A stretch of DNA of 62,000 bases from Acanthaster planci (lineage: Eukaryota; Echinodermata; Asteroidea; Valvatida; Acanthasteridae), in the NCBI RefSeq assembly GCF_001949145.1, contig NW_019091487.1, forward strand, positions 455,607-517,606, given 5' to 3'. Position 1 is the stretch's first letter; every line of letters starts with the position of its first letter. Below the pieces are notes generated by a model. It did not search any database. It saw only the letters and a list, made by a program, of their open reading frames with translations, and was not told where the DNA came from. This document shows positions 1-12,770 of this stretch, one piece after another. The position numbers and the translations under genes were made by a program.

Positions 1-220
1 GTCACAAGACCAGACACAAGACCAGACACAAGACCAGTCACAAGATCATTCACAAGACCAGACACAAGACCAGTCACAAGACCAGACATAAGACAAGAAG
101 AAAGACCAGAAACAAGACCAGTCATAAGAATAGATACAAGACCAGACACAAGACCAGTCACAAGACCAGTCATAAGACCAGACACGTGATCAGCCCCAAG
201 ACCAGCCACGCAACCAGCCA
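1..220. repeat. 12-bp minisatellite, about 18 degenerate units
   Basis: A 12-base unit close to agaccagacaca or agaccagtcaca repeats from the left edge to about 220, with point variants that become more diverged toward the right end. It probably continues beyond the window. No coding potential is seen. Confidence 0.9.
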
Positions 221-1602
221 CAAGTAACGGGATGAGAAATTGATAACAAAGAAATGCTTTTGTTGCAGTTCATTGAATAGCATGTGACTGAAGGACTTGT
301 GACGATCTTGTAGCGGTCTTGTGTAATGGTCTTAAGGAACTGTAAACCTACAACTTAACAAGGCCTTTCCTGCATCTTTTCAAGGTCCTTTGCCTGCTAC
401 TTAAGCCAACTTTAAAAGCATGTACAAAAACCGTTTTTTAAACGTACCGGTACATGTACATGTACATGCATTTATGGGTGCTATAGTTGGTAATTTTCAG
501 TAGTACGGTACATGTACCTGTCACGTGTACATATATACATGTATTAGTAATGGAATACACCTGTGCTTGGCCAGTCTACATGTACAATGTGCATTTAAGA
601 CCGGCTCAGGAGAATGCACCTGTCTCATGCTTCTTGCCTGCAGCTTTTGCCTGTAGCTGGAGCATGATCAGTGTTCGTTGTCCTGAGCAAGGTCTTAAAT
701 GTTAGTTAAAGACTGGCCAAGCACATCTTTATTCCCATTCATAAATACCTTTTTACTCAGAGTCAAAAGAAGTCAACATATGATATGCGTGGCGTGGCGT
801 GTGGCATGCACACAGACTTGACCAATCAGAATTGATTAAACTGTCTTGATTCCAGGTGCCAGCAAGTGATTTACGCAGTGGGCATTGTCACTTCTCAATG
901 GGCATTATCAAATGTTAACACATAGTCACATACATGCACATGTACTGTACATGTTTCAACCAATAGGAATAGAAAAAAACTGTCCCAGGTACATGTATTT
1001 ATGAGTAAATGTTAATACACGGTCAAGTTGCACACTGTTGAATAGGGAGACTGTCTGAGGTATATACATTTACATGTATGACTATGTTTTTATTCCCACA
1101 TTTTACCATTTTCTACAGTACTTGTTTGTTAGTTAGTTTGTTTCTTTGTTCTGAATATCATTCTGTTTGTTTTGATCGTAATGAAATGTTCTACACTTGC
1201 TGGGCCCCTCTGGAAACCAGCACTCCACTTAAAAGTTTCCCCAGGGTAAAGATACATGTACATGTAACTACGGGTAAATACTTTTCTGCACCTAATCATG
1301 CTCACATATTATTGTTTCTTCAAACCTGTAGGTACAGTGATCAAGTTGAGTCTCATCAAAAGCAGTTGGGTAAATGTCTCAAGTGTCTGCTGGACTGAAG
1401 AAACCTGATCATTGAGTGGCTGCAGTCTGTGGTACATGTCCATGTAAGGGTCCACCCCTTCCAGTGAACTTTGACCTCTGGTGTGGAGCCATTGAAGCAT
1501 CCCGTTGGCTGATTTCTCTCACACTTTGAGTTGTTCATATTGAGTCATAATCAATGTACAAACTGATATGATACTTTGAACTGTGACCTTTGACCTGGCA
1601 TC
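221..1602. other. Upstream flank of the VAC8-like gene
   Basis: No gene is recognised. The stretch is AT-rich and carries many TACATGTA palindromes (around 451-469, 505-515, 1254-1266). It should contain the promoter or a 5' UTR exon of the gene beginning at 1603, but no TATA box or CpG island identifies it. Short ORFs here lack codon bias and domain similarity. Confidence 0.4.
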
Positions 1603-4600
1603 ATGGAGACAGTATTGGACTACTGCCTGTCATATTGTTGCATGTGCTGCAGTTGCTATGCCCCTCGTACACTTGACGACGACCTGTACGAACCACTTCT
1701 TTTGGATGAGGAGCGAGCCGCTGTGAATGAACTGCTGAACTACTTAAACCGAGGTAGGTAAGAGTCGAGCACATGGATTGCCATTGGTTGTTATTGCTGA
1801 GCAAACTCAAATCCTTGATGATGGTTGGTCAGTCTAATGGCAACACTAGTGTGGTATCCCATTTTATCTTCAGGAAAATTTGAATTCTCAATTCTAATTG
1901 GTCGGTCCATGGCAACAAACAGTGTGATATATAACTGTATCGCATGGTTTATATTAAACCCCTCGCAATGCGCTGTTCCAACTCAATGCATTGCGCTATT
2001 TTAATGCTAAAAGCAAAACGCACAACTGCAAAAATTGCTTTATTTCAAAGGTTGTGTGTTTGGCCCCTATAAAATCTTTACTGTGCATCACATTTGCTTG
2101 AAGACGGGAACGAGTCTGTTATACGAGCGCAATCATTGATCAAATTCCCTGGTAGCCTATGCACAAACTGTATCATGGTACCATGCAAAACTGACTAAAG
2201 GAGTGGAAATGTTCACCCTTGAACTTCCCGAAGCTCTTCTGTCTCGACAGAAAGAGATATCTCACTGTGAGTGTGATATGCAGATATATCGCCCTGTCAT
2301 GTGATAGTTCTGGGCCAATAAACTGACAGTATCCAAGACACAGGTATGACAAGACGTTTTAACACCCTCAGGGGTGCATACAACCCTTGATTTCACCTTG
2401 GGTGCCAATAATAATAATAATTGAACATTTATAATGCGCTGTTTCCATAAATATGACGACAGTGCAGTACAAGCTAAAGTAAAGAATAATTGATTTAAGA
2501 AATGAAAGGTAAGGATGAATGAGTCAGGATAAATGAGTGGAATGAGTTCCTTGGTTATTAAACATCGTGCCCTACGTCACAGGGCGGCAGTCAATTACTG
2601 TTTCGTCGTACATGTACATCTAGCTCTGTCTTTAATTGTTTGTAATATTTCCCTCACCTGGAGGTCTCCAGTTTAATCAAAATGATGATAATCACGGTCC
2701 ACTGCTGTACGGAATGTTTTGCGGTGCGCACAAACTTGATTCCTGGCTGTATCAGTTTATGTATTAAATTGCATGTGCTGCTCAAGAGCAATCTCTTGGC
2801 ATTCTACAAAGCATTTTGGGAGGAATATCTGCATGTGCCTTCAAGCTCAACAGGTACTTTTAGTAAGGAAATTACATGAAGAAATGAACTTCAACCAAAC
2901 TTCAGTCATCAACAAAGAGCTGTACCAGTAGCTTTCCAACAGGACCATATTGTGCCAGTTCACTGTCCCCTCTAGAGATAACTATTATCATATTTACTGC
3001 TATTGTGAAAATAGCAGAGGTACCAGGGAATAGTCTGGTTAGCAATCACCACACATTGTACATGTACATATATTGGTTGGGACTGTGAAGCGGGGACTGG
3101 TCTAGATGTGTGTCATGATCTGATGTCCAGTGGTGAGAGTGCTGATCATGTGATTGTTACATGTATGGAGGTATAGTATTTACATGCTAACAATTTTCTG
3201 TGTTGAACTTTTGCCTGCAGGATAAATGAAATGTAGAGTTGAAAAGAACAGAATGTTTTCATTCATACCAATTGACCTTTATAGGATGCTACTTGTACAA
3301 TAGTAAAGTTTGTATACATGATGTACATGTATGTACACAAGGCAGGAACTTCAAAGAGGCATTGGAAGCAATTGCCTTGATGCCCCTAGTCTTTGCCTCA
3401 ATGAATGTGTCCAAAACCAGCTGGCATAGCTAAGGCTGTGTCTCTTGTCAGTGCATCCCTGTGCATTTCCTATGGCCAAAGATCTACTGTAGACCTACAT
3501 GTACTGTAGCTCTGGGACTCAGCCTTAGAGTAACTGTTCTGCATTATTCCTACTTGCAGAATACGAGGAGAAGCCAACGTTATCGGAGGAGAGGCTACGA
3601 GCCATTAACATCCTGACCTACTCCCGCAATGATGACCTCCAGAGGTCTGCTGCCCTCTGTCTGGCAGAGATCAGTGAGAGATGTAAGAGTTCTTGTTGAA
3701 ATCTGAATAGCAACCTGATTATTGAGCTGGACTGGTATGTTTCTGGAGATCTAATTCTCAGAAGTGATATTTGGAGTATTATTAAATAGTCATGATTTTT
3801 AGTAGGCATAATTGTTGATGAAGGATTTAATTTCTGGGAGCACTATGACTCTGCAAGTATGTTGTGTTAATCAGCAAAGGAACTAGAGGGATATTTAGTT
3901 GCTGAGGTGGGGGTAGACGTAAGACCGGAAGAAATGTTGATTACCGTAGGAAATCCAGAGAGATGGCACATTCTGTCTTTATTATGGCTGGAAATCAATC
4001 ATGGGTCACAGAGGTGAAGGGCTCTTATAACAACAAGAAAACATTGGCATTAATGTCTTTGACAGGTACCGTATTACCGATACCTAGCTTGAGGTGTTGT
4101 TTTCTTGGAAGATTTCATATAGTTGCGCTGAAATGAAAGGCACAGATGAAATATTAGTCTTGTTTGGACTTAGTGGTTGCGTGGTTGTGTTGGGCAATTC
4201 CAGCATTTTTGGAATTGATTCCGATTCCGTCCAGGAATCACAATTCCACTCGGAATCGATTCCAATTTTTACATGTGCGAATGCCATGTTGAGTATACCC
4301 GAGATTACATGCAAAATGCACTTGTACATGTACGTGTAAGTTGTTTCCTAAACACTCGTGTCATTAAAAATGATCCCCTTTTATTGCATTGGAAACATGA
4401 AAGATTTATTATCATTACTGATTTTTAAATCAGAAATTTTAACTTGATGGAAGCATATCATTTATGGGAAAAGATTATCAATCTACGTAGACCGCTGGCT
4501 TTCAGGTTTTCCAGTTTAGATAGAAGTGACCATGAATTTTAAAATGCATATTTGACAAGAAAAGAACATAAGGTGTGTACCTTTATTTTTATGCCGTCAA

Positions 4601-7600
4601 AAATGTACTGTAGAAATATTTTTTTCCTGAAAGTCCCAAAAAATGTGACCTTATTCCATCGACGATGAAGTATGATAGTTTTCTTGATCTTTCGATTGTA
4701 AATTCCATCAAAACTAGACTGCTCGCACGCCGCAGAGCACTGCTTGCATCAGTGGCCTGTTCGTGCAATCGTTGGTGAACATGCCTAAAGCTGCATTCTT
4801 CCTATGTGTGTTCCGACTACCAGCTTCAACATGAGGCTGTTAGTCTTTTTTCAAGATGTATTTTTTTTGCGTTGGGGAGATGTTAATTATATATAACGGG
4901 TTTGCCCTTACCCCACGTATATTAATAAACTGAGCATACAGTGTTTATTAATATACGTTGGGTAAGGGCAAACCCGTTATATATAGCTGTTAGTCTTGTT
5001 CCAAGGTGGAGATGAAATATTTTGAGAATTGCTCATTATTCTGACCTTCAATTCACTCAACAGGTTGAGTAGAATTTCTTTTCTTTATGGCAGAAATGAA
5101 GGATGAAAAGTAGTCAAAGATTTGTGTTTTGGCAGAGTGAATGGCGGTAATTGTGGTGCATGTCTCACAGACTCGGAAATGAAGCATCAGCAAAGAAACA
5201 CTTGCAGCCGGCCCGCAACCACATGTCCAATCACCAACGGAGAGTGGTCGATGCATGCATAACTATTAGAAACACATGTATGAACACCGATCTCCACCAG
5301 GACCGATACCATTGCAGATTTCGCTAGCTTCTCTCTCTTATGAATGGTTTAGGTTTAGTTGTCAAACCCTGTTTGACTTTAAATAACTTCGGATCGCTGA
5401 TTTTATGTCAAGGTTCGTGGGATTTAGGGGATTTTCCAAAAGCTGGCAACATGGGAATTTCAAATGCTTCAACAATTACTTGCATTTCGAGTTTTTCATG
5501 GTAAAGGAGGAATTCATATCTGGCTAAGGGCTGCATTGTTTAGGTTTTTTCAGTTCTGAGCAAATTTTTATAATATGTGACGAAGTAGGCCTACTTTTTC
5601 CACCACAGTTTGCTTCGATCTTGAAGATTAAACCGCGACGTTGGTCCAGTGGAAGATTTTTTTGAAGACATAAACACTCCAAGAATTTAGTTTCTAATTG
5701 GTGTCAATCTTTCAGATGTTGCAATTGAGTTTCCAATAAGAAATATAGGGTAATCAGCGACAAGAAATTTCATTGCAAGGAGTTTGGCGTCCGGGAAAAA
5801 CTCCAATGTACGTGTAGTTTTCATCGCTCACAATGTAGTACCCAAAAGCTCAGCATGTTTAGGAGTCACAATTGGCATGCAGCCAACAGTGGGCCATCAG
5901 CATGCTGCAGACAAATGGGTCGGAGTACTGCACTGTGCCGCTGTGATTTTGCAAAGCATGTGGGTCATGTCTCATCACAGACTTCAGTTTTTGGCAAAGA
6001 AAATAAAGCCGCGTGGTTTACAATGTAGGTTCCTTGATTTGGCATAAAACTACACATTTTTTCAAAAAATCGACAAATCATTTTATACGGCAGTCTTTTG
6101 GAATCGCAGGACTGTTTCTGGAATCAGATTTCAAGGTTATGGAATCGGCGGTGACGTGGATTCGATTCCTCAAAAAAATGGAATCGCGACTCTGATTGCA
6201 AATTTGGAGACGATTCTACCCAATTGCAGCATGGATTTGCCCAAGCCTGTTGCGTGGTCATACTCAAATCCTGTACTTAATACTCAGTATGAAACTGTTT
6301 TTTCCATTAATTAATACCTCCCAGCGTGACCTCATTGTAGTCACAAGATTGTCTGTTTGTTGTTACAGTGCTCCACCCCATTAACAACAAGGTGATGGAA
6401 CCGTTGCTTACCCTGATGGAATCCCGAGACATTGAGACACAGAAAGCTGCCTCCTTAGCCCTCAGCAATCTGGCACTGCATGGCCATGGTATGTACACAA
6501 AATGGACTCTTGTACTGTGGGACACCGGCATGACATGCTGGTATCCTCCACAAGCAAACCGATTCACAGCAGCTGATCCTCAGCCCATCACTGCGAGTTG
6601 ATCTGTTGACTCTGTGTTAATGACCTGTCCTCATTACAGATGTCAACAAGGAGGTGATTATGAGAAGTGGAGCCCTACAGCTGTTGATCAAGTTACTGCG
6701 ATCCCCCAACGAGGAAATCCAATGCAATGTATGCGGCTGCATCACCACACTGGCAACGACAGGTACATGTGCCATGTCTTCATAGAGTCTCCTTAGGCCT
6801 TGCTCCACAAAATACTTAATCATTTCATGGAAAGGGATAACCAACTGACTGATATGTTACACTAAGACTTTTTAAACTGGAATTCAAGATTGTATCTGAA
6901 GAAGTTGCAGCTGTTGCCTGTTGATGGTCCATACTGTGAGTTATTATTTCATGTGAGTTTTTCTGTGGATGATTTGTCTTGACATCTGTGATTTCTTTTG
7001 TAGATGCTAATAAGAAAGAGATTGTATCCTGTGGGGGTGTTCCACCACTGATCAACTTGGCACGATCACCAGACATGAGAGTAAAGAGAAATGCAACAGG
7101 TGCATTACTTAATCTCACGCACATCGGTAAGTTAAGTGTGTGATTAAAAAATCCAAGCCATTTGAAAAGTCAGCACATATACCTGTAAATGTCAACTTTA
7201 CTGTGTTATAGAAGCCTACATGTAGAATTATGTTCCTTTCTGCAAATGCAGGGCTTTGTGTGAACTTTGGAGTAACACATGGTCAATATTATTGATTACT
7301 AAACGGTGGCTTTATGTCTAGGGAAAATGCACATTTACAATGAAGTCAGAATTGGTTGAGATCCTGTGACCTTTATGGTTAGTGAAGGGTTTTTTTTAGT
7401 CAGTTTAGTCAGCCTGGCAGTGGAGCTGTACTGTCTTAATCAATACCAGTTTTTATAGTTGAAACCACCACAAAACTTGAAACAAAACTGGTTGAATGAC
7501 AACAAAGAAATGGCTTTGTTGTAGTTAATCTGAATAGCTGGTGCCTTGAAGTCTGGCTGAAGGTTTTTTTGTGGACTTGTGGTGGTCCCGTGGTGGTCGT

Positions 7601-10600
7601 TAACTATAGGAATGATTGGTTCTGAGTAGCGGATTCGCTCTGCTCTTTCCAGATTCCACGAGGACTGTTTTGGTATCCCATGGTGCCGTGCCACTCTTTG
7701 TAGCATCCCTGCATTCAGATGACTCAGAGATCCAGTACTACTGCGCTGCAGCGCTCAGCAACCTGGCTGTGGATGCTACACATCGCGCATCAGTGGTCCA
7801 AGCTGGCAACAACAAGGTCCTGAGGCAGCTTATCAGGCTGTTGGAATCGCCGTCAGAAAAGGTGCGGAGGGAAGACTTACCTCATTTGACCTCTCATCTT
7901 TGGTAGTACAAAATGAGGAAAATTACTGTGGTTACCTTTGGCAAAGAAGAAGTGGTGTGCATGCCACTGAATTGTCCTCTATTGTTTCTGGAGTAGACCG
8001 TATAGCGCCCTCTACCGTGCATGCATAGACCCAATTCCAACAACACTGCAGATTAGGTCCACAGTATTAGCGAAGGCTCACCTGTTGGATTGATCTTAGT
8101 TCAGCAAGTAAAAGTGCAAGTAATACTGAAAGGCATAGGAAAATGGACATAGTACAGGAATTGTAGATGGAAATGTCAGGAGTGTGCTAAGTACTCTTAG
8201 CTAGTAAGAACAGATGGAATGCAGTGTTTCATCTGCTCAGGGTGCAGAGTATGCATGACCAATTTTAGTTGATTGTGCAGAAATAGGTCGTGACTTTGGG
8301 TAAGACCAAAGCACCTCAGCCTTGGCTCAAGACATGTTCACCAAGTTCTTATCTCTCTGTCTTTAGAGGATGTGTGTCGGCAGTGTGTTAGATCTGCACA
8401 GCTTAAGATCAGTTTTCATTTACGTTACATTCTGAAGAGTTCGTACCAATCATATTTCTGTCTTTACAGGTCAAGTGCCAAGCATGCTTTGCTCTGAGGA
8501 ATCTGGCTTCAGACGGTAAGATTTCTTTTTAATGATCAAAAAAGTGTTTATTAATCATGTCGGAAGATTTGTTCCAATAAAATTGCATACTGCACAAAGT
8601 ATATGAAGTGTTAAACTCAAAGCCGTGGATTTTGCAAGGTTGTTGAAATAACAACACAAAGGGGATATGTAATACAGACATTGATTTTTGTACGTTGCTG
8701 TTCATGGATATTTATAGCTATGCATTACAAAACACAGAAAGGTTTAGACAAAAGGATAGGAGCCCATGAATGACCATTGTTCAAAACATACTTGTCCATT
8801 CTGTTAAATGCGTCTTTTTTAGAAGACAACCAGGTAACAATTGTGGAGTTTGGTGCCCTGCCTCCGCTGCACCGTATCATGGAGACGTGCACCAAGGATA
8901 CAGTTGCTGCGGCGGTGGCGGCATTACGCAATCTTTCCATACACAGAAGGAATGAGGTGAGACTCAGAACATCTAAGATGTTCCTGACATTTTGGCAAGT
9001 GCATTCCAGACGTCAATCCCAGCTCATTAGCGTTATGTGGTCAGACACCCTGTAGAACACAGCATACAACAGTTGTCAAAATGAGAAGGCTGCTCCTTGA
9101 CATTTTGCAGTTGGACAAGCACCAATCATCTTGAAAAGTTTCCTCTATTTTTTGTTCATTTTATTTATTATAATCTTTAATGAGAGTCATCCTTTCAGTT
9201 TAACTTAAGCTGCTTTCCAAAGGAGCCTTCACATCAAAACTATAATATATAAATAAATTTAAGCACAATCACAAAAGTGCAGAATGCATACATTGAGATT
9301 ACAATAATGAATTAAATCATAAGAAAAATCATAAATGAATTACTATTGTTGATTGCCTCAACAAGTGTACCACAAGATCCCAGAGAACACCTGTTACACT
9401 TTGATGTGTCTGGCAAGGTTATGGTTAGCTTTTTTACATAGACATCATGACCCTAGAAGGTTTCTCTATTATACTGAAATTTTATGAAAGAGATGATTGG
9501 AAAGTTGATGTACATGTGCAGTTTAAAATGTTACAATGTTCTTGTAATGAGAGTTTTCTCTAAAGGGAGTGACATGCATTTTGTATTTCTTAGATGCCAA
9601 TCGTCAGGGAAAGTTTTCTACTTGAGCTGGGGAACCTACTTAGGGAACCCATGTCTTGGGATGCTCATTGCCATGCTGCCGGCACAATACGAAACTTGGC
9701 TGCAGGGGACCAGTTAAGGGTGAGTTGTTGTTATGAAGTCCATAATTTGTTTGCTTGATGGCAAAAACCACCCAAATGGAAATCAAAGCAGCACCAGATT
9801 CAACTATACAGTCAATTTACATGCCCTAGGCTGAATTTGGTACTGACTAATACAGAAATTTGTGGACAAATGAACTCAGGTTTGGTTGGTTACTAAGATT
9901 ACCATGTCATCTCGTTCCTTCCAGGCTATTGTGGAGAAGGGGACATTAGACAGCTTGATTGTGGCATTCATGCGGTCAACATCACCACTAGCGGTCCAGT
10001 CTGAATTGACCGCTGCCCTGGCAGTTCTGTCTGCAGATGGTGAGTTCTGCTGATCCAGTTGAAGTCATTTTGCAGATTTTCCAAATCTGGGATTGTTAGA
10101 TGTCTGCTCTGTTGATTCTGATGAAACCAGCAAACTGCATCATAATTTTACTCGGGCTGAACCTCAAGTCTTCACTTGTGACCATTGTATGATGAGTCTT
10201 GACTTAGATCGTGTCTGAAAGTTATGGCTGCAGCTGAAAATAAAATGTAAACTTATGGAAGACACTGCCTAGCGGCTGCTGCCATTTCTCATGTAAATGT
10301 GTGTTATTGCTAGCCATAGCCAGTTGATTCAGACACATCTTGCCTATCATGGGTTAGATACAACAGGATCTTCATTTTTTAACATTGACATTATTTATTT
10401 ATTTCATTTCTTTACCAAGGGTATGCCCAAACAGTTGCAAACTGGTTTCCATTGGGGCCCTGCAATCATTACAAATTAATTAAACAGTTAGAAACTCACA
10501 ACGAAAAGTAAACTTGACAAATATGACAAACATTATTATTTACAAATACAGACCACTACAACATCATACACACGTGAACATTTAAATAATGGAGGCATTA

Positions 10601-12770
10601 ATTACATTGTTGACTTTGTTGTTGCGTTTGTTTACAGAGCAAGCCAAAGCTATCCTTGTGAATGCCCAAGATTGGAAGGTGTTCAGTAAACTGATCAGTC
10701 TAGCGGCTAACTCACACCATGCCGATGTACAGTACAACAGCGCTGGCACCATTGGTCAGCNNNNNNNNNNNNNNNNNNNNNNNNNNNNNNNNNNNNNNNN
10801 NNNNNNNNNNNNNNNNNNNNNNNNNNNNNNNNNNNNNNNNNNNNNNNNNNNNNNNNNNNNNNNNNNNNNNNNNNNNNNNNNNNNNNNNNNNNNNNNNNNN
10901 NNNNNNNNNNNNNNNNNNNNNNNNNNNNNNNNNNNNNNNNNNNNNNNNNNNNNNNNNNNNNNNNNNNNNNNNNNNNNNNNNNNNNNNNNNNNNNNNNNNN
11001 NNNNNNNNNNNNNNNNNNNNNNNNNNNNNNNNNNNNNNNNNNNNNNNNNNNNNNNNNNNNNNNNNNNNNNNNNNNNNNNNNNNNNNNNNNNNNNNNNNNN
11101 NNNNNNNNNNNNNNNNNNNNNNNNNNNNNNNNNNNNNNNNNNNNNNNNNNNNNNNNNNNNNNNNNNNNNNNNNNNNNNNNNNNNNNNNNNNNNNNNNNNN
11201 NNNNNNNNNNNNNNNNNNNNNNNNNNNNNNNNNNNNNNNNNNNNNNNNNNNNNNNNNNNNNNNNNNNNNNNNNNNNNNNNNNNNNNNNNNNNNTGATAGA
11301 CCCTACATACATCATTCAATCACACAGATCTGAAGCCTGAGCTGATCACAGCCAATATCTTAGGTCTTCTGAGATACATTGAGCGTTTTGTCAAGCACCC
11401 TGACCCTAGCTTCATTCACATCGGTCTCTGGACCAGCCTGCAGCTTCTTAAAGGTAGGAACAAAAATCACAAAGGGCCTGACCAACTATCATATGCTGAG
11501 TCCATGTCATACATTCCCGCATGCATGGTCACTTCACAGAACACAGTATTGGCCACTTGCTGCCGGGGAACCCCGTTTTGAGCACCATGGGTTTATATGC
11601 AGAGCAGGGGTGCCTGAAATTTTAACAAAAGACCTAGTATACCACTGTTTTGGGCATAGTGCACCCACAGATTAGCACCGTGGACAACAGTGACAGGGCC
11701 CCATTGATGAGCGACACAGCGCCGCTGCATGCTAATCCAGCCTTGTTTGAAAAGACACCACTCGCATTCACTGGGGACAAAGGAAATTACCCAACACCTC
11801 ACAATTCTGGGCTTTTTTTACAGGGCAGCAGGCCTGGCTGAAATATTCAGGAGTCAATGAAGGTTACTTGTCAGCTTAGAGTAGCCATAAAAGAGTCATT
11901 CATTTGGTTGTAAACGTCCATTAAATGAAATGATGAATTTTTGAAGAATTTTGAAAACTGAAAATCTTGAAAATCGCCTGTATGCGTGCACTGCATTTTT
12001 TAAAAAACCCGACAGCATGTGGTTCAGGTTATGAGTGCTTTACAGAGATGGGAAAAAGTTTCTTTGTGTACACATGTACAGTTAAACCTCCTTAATAAGA
12101 GCACTGTTCATACAAGATTTTGCTTATCACAAGGAGTTTTTTAGGTCCCAATCCTTTGTTCTTCATTGTTTTCTTTCTGATAATACGTGTATAACTTGAA
12201 GGTTCCTGTTATAACAAGGTAATTTGCCAAGTCCAAAGGACCTCTTATTAACGAGGTTCAACTGTACAGCTAAAATGTAGACATGAAAAACTACAAACAT
12301 TCAGAAGATGTATGATTTTAAGGAATAAGTGAAAAATCAATATTAGGAAAAATGCTTCTCGATGTGGTGTCCTGTTGAGTCGAACAGGACATAGGGAAAG
12401 ATATAATTTGACTTGATTTGCTTGTTCCATTACCATTCTGCTACAGGTATTGTTTGGGCTGTCTGGTATTGATTGGCTGTTTGGACTCTCACTTTAGAGG
12501 GAAAAATTATCCAGTCGTAGCCCAGTTGTAGAACTTGGAATGAAGCAAGCAATGGCCTACTTATAATTGTTTGACAGGCAGAATTGTTATTGAAGTGTAC
12601 CGCGTTGTACCAGCATGTTAACTTCTTTATGTTTGCTGATAGACGCCACATTCCGCACCGCCTTCGGGGAGAGTGCAATCCCACGATTCCTTGAGGGCAT
12701 GCAGCAGCGACCGTCTCTTCCACTTCAGATACAGCAATTGGCTCAGACCGTGTTGGACAACATGGGCTGA
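1603..12770 (+). CDS. VAC8-like: VAC8-like armadillo-repeat protein, 13 exons, one interrupted by a gap
   Basis: Exons: 1603-1753, 3560-3682, 6369-6488, 6640-6762, 7004-7126, 7653-7861, 8470-8515, 8823-8956, 9594-9719, 9925-10039, 10638 into the gap at 10761, 11328-11453, 12653-12770. All junctions are GT-AG with matching phases and give about 545 residues plus the gap; yeast Vac8 has 578. The start is the first ATG before a cysteine-rich segment ([12 protein letters not shown]). About ten armadillo repeats follow. Vac8-like signatures are [45 protein letters not shown] and [12 protein letters not shown], in Vac8 order, and the C-terminal [13 protein letters not shown]. Vac8 is a lipid-anchored vacuolar scaffold for fusion, inheritance and organelle contacts; the metazoan role is not established. 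The N-terminus lacks the fungal MG myristoylation start, so cysteine palmitoylation is inferred. The exon 6 donor (AAG|GTGCGG) is the weakest junction. Confidence 0.87.
4199..6200. repeat. Possible decayed transposon bounded by GGAATC/GATTCC clusters
   Basis: Within intron 2 of the VAC8-like gene, 4199-4270 and 6090-6200 are both crowded with GGAATC or its complement GATTCC, partly in inverted order. Between them lie short ORFs without recognised domains and the 43-bp hairpin at 4888. The pairing resembles subterminal repeats of a DNA transposon, but no clean terminal inverted repeat or target duplication was found. Confidence 0.28.
4888..4985. repeat. Near-perfect 43-bp inverted repeat with 12-bp spacer
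   Basis: Arms 4888-4930 and 4943-4985 are reverse complements with one visible mismatch (cccca against the complement of tgggt) and a 12-base spacer. The motif gctgttagtctt occurs just before the surrounding insert (near 4836) and again directly after the right arm, as if duplicated. It looks like a small foldback or MITE. It lies in intron 2 of the VAC8-like gene. Confidence 0.85.
8004..8013 (-). promoter_or_regulatory. CTCF-core-like AGAGGGCGCT, copy 1
   Basis: The 10-mer AGAGGGCGCT on the minus strand resembles the core of the CTCF motif. It lies in intron 6 of the VAC8-like gene. The identical 10-mer recurs at 34602 and 54049. Binding is inferred only. Confidence 0.3.
10381..10575. repeat. 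Possible dispersed repeat fragment with TTTA-rich head
   Basis: A ttatttattt run is followed by a GC-richer stretch ending in gggccctgca and then an AT-rich tail, just upstream of exon 11 of the VAC8-like gene. A similarly built stretch lies at 9150-9340. The layout resembles the tail of a retroelement, but no coding domain or target duplication is visible. Confidence 0.3.
10761..11293. other. Assembly gap, 533 N
   Basis: A run of N interrupts the VAC8-like gene. It removes the 3' end of the exon that starts at 10638, which would encode the end of the armadillo repeat after the SAGTIGQ motif. By comparison with Vac8 only about 15-20 residues are expected to be missing, so a whole exon need not be lost. 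Confidence 1.
11530..12030 (+). repeat. Dispersed repeat of about 500 bp, copy A
   Basis: This segment of the last intron of the VAC8-like gene aligns by eye along its length with 39585-40095 in the same orientation. Shared blocks include ggcaggcctggctgaaata, tttatatgca, gtttgaaaag and tgaaaatcttgaaaatc. No ORF is conserved between the copies, so it is probably a non-autonomous element of unknown class. Confidence 0.75.
12079..12264 (+). mobile_element. MITE with CAGT(T/C)GAACCT-type termini, copy A (pogo/Tc1-like)
   Basis: Terminal inverted repeats begin cagttaaacct and end aggttcaactg, flanked by TA on both sides. The reverse complement of 25814-25992 aligns over its whole length. The termini and TA target site fit non-autonomous Tc1/mariner/pogo elements. 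It sits in the last intron of the VAC8-like gene. Confidence 0.8.

Noticed and set aside
1-220. Possible CRISPR-like array at the left edge
   Set aside because: The units are contiguous 12-mers without spacers, in a eukaryotic genome. The arrays at 33751 and 61129 likewise have no unique spacers.
5053-6195. ORFs inside VAC8-like intron 2 as a nested gene
   Set aside because: No recognised domain and no coding bias; at most remnants of a transposon.
10589-11333. Long ORFs of 187-235 codons on both strands
   Set aside because: They consist mostly of N. Only the VAC8-like exon at 10638-10760 is real.
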